Shown in pieces: positions 63,910 through 64,000 of a stretch of 64,000 nt of DNA. The stretch comes from Conchocele bisecta (Eukaryota > Mollusca > Bivalvia > Lucinida > Thyasiridae). The notes beneath the pieces were generated by a model. It saw only the letters and a program-made list of their open reading frames with translations. It searched no databases and was not told the origin of the DNA. The translations under genes and the position numbers were made by a program. Position 1 is the first letter of the stretch; the number at the start of each line of letters is the position of its first letter. The stretch covers positions 219,779,679 to 219,843,678 of the forward strand of contig CM055265.1 in the NCBI GenBank assembly GCA_029237695.1, given 5' to 3'.

Positions 63910-64000
63910 AGACTCCTAGAGTTAAAGGGAGCGAGCCGGTCCAAGGTACATCCGCAGGTTTTGAGAGATGACAACGTAAAATAAACTCATCATGGAGGGG
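63910..64000 (+). other. Window edge, element 2 continues
   Basis: GC-rich sequence with no clear frame. By analogy with element 1, the hydrophobic small protein should follow, but I could not match it. Confidence 0.35.

Larger units (their letters stand above)
57240..64000. mobile_element. Polinton element 2, inverted, heavily deleted
   Basis: Genes homologous to element 1 occur in the same relative order but on opposite strands. From the right edge come the 91-aa protein (plus), the long conserved protein (minus), the two-part membrane protein (plus), a capsid fragment (minus) and small proteins (minus). Integrase (minus) and a polymerase (plus) follow. Large deletions removed most of the penton, coiled-coil, capsid and ATPase genes and the ends of integrase and polymerase. 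All genes are broken. The element continues beyond the window, and its left edge near 57.2 kb is inferred. Confidence 0.88.

Overview
The window looks like animal nuclear DNA, probably from a mollusc and most likely a bivalve. It is AT-rich, gene-poor and intron-like. It holds many tandem arrays, palindromic MITE-like elements, a tRNA-derived SINE, pieces of two LINE clades and two decayed Polinton/Maverick (adintovirus-like) elements. The bivalve assignment is an inference from the repeat families, not from a conserved gene. A 500-base N gap lies at 10,489-10,988.

Layout. 1-9 kb: a 45-bp minisatellite, local duplications, MITEs and a hAT-like non-autonomous element. 9-13 kb: a roughly 170-190-bp array, the gap, then a 76-bp minisatellite. 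13-21 kb: a roughly 1.25-kb-arm inverted repeat, a SINE, a possible coding relic and more palindromes. 21-24 kb: a probable Ig-like exon and a roughly 180-bp repeat family. 25-27.5 kb: a 5'-truncated CR1/Jockey-type LINE on the minus strand. 28-32 kb: 20-bp and roughly 157-bp arrays. 32.4-47.8 kb: Polinton element 1. 48-57 kb: MITEs and AT-rich noncoding DNA, ending in a likely first exon of a PLAC8/cornifelin-like host gene. 57.2 kb to the window end: Polinton element 2, inverted relative to element 1, heavily deleted and running off the edge.

Element 1 keeps most of the expected virus-like gene set. It has a penton-like minor capsid candidate, a coiled-coil protein and two small proteins in an overlapping minus-strand series. 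It also has a long conserved protein interrupted by an L1/Tx1-type LINE, a membrane-segment protein, the major capsid protein, a packaging ATPase, several small membrane proteins, an rve integrase and a protein-primed family B DNA polymerase. Almost every large gene carries a stop, frameshift or deletion, so it is a fossil. Element 2 has the same gene order with large deletions: most of the capsid gene, the ATPase, the penton gene and the catalytic end of the polymerase are gone.

The main point of interest is a comparison of the two elements. Their structural and integrase modules are clearly homologous and collinear. Their polymerases belong to visibly different subfamilies with different embedded nuclease-like domains: Vsr-like in element 1 and endonuclease-VII-like in element 2. 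This points to module exchange. Short gene overlaps (ATGA) in element 1 suggest unusually compact, coupled expression for a eukaryotic element. No terminal inverted repeats and no adenain-like protease were recognised for either element. Host coding content is minimal.
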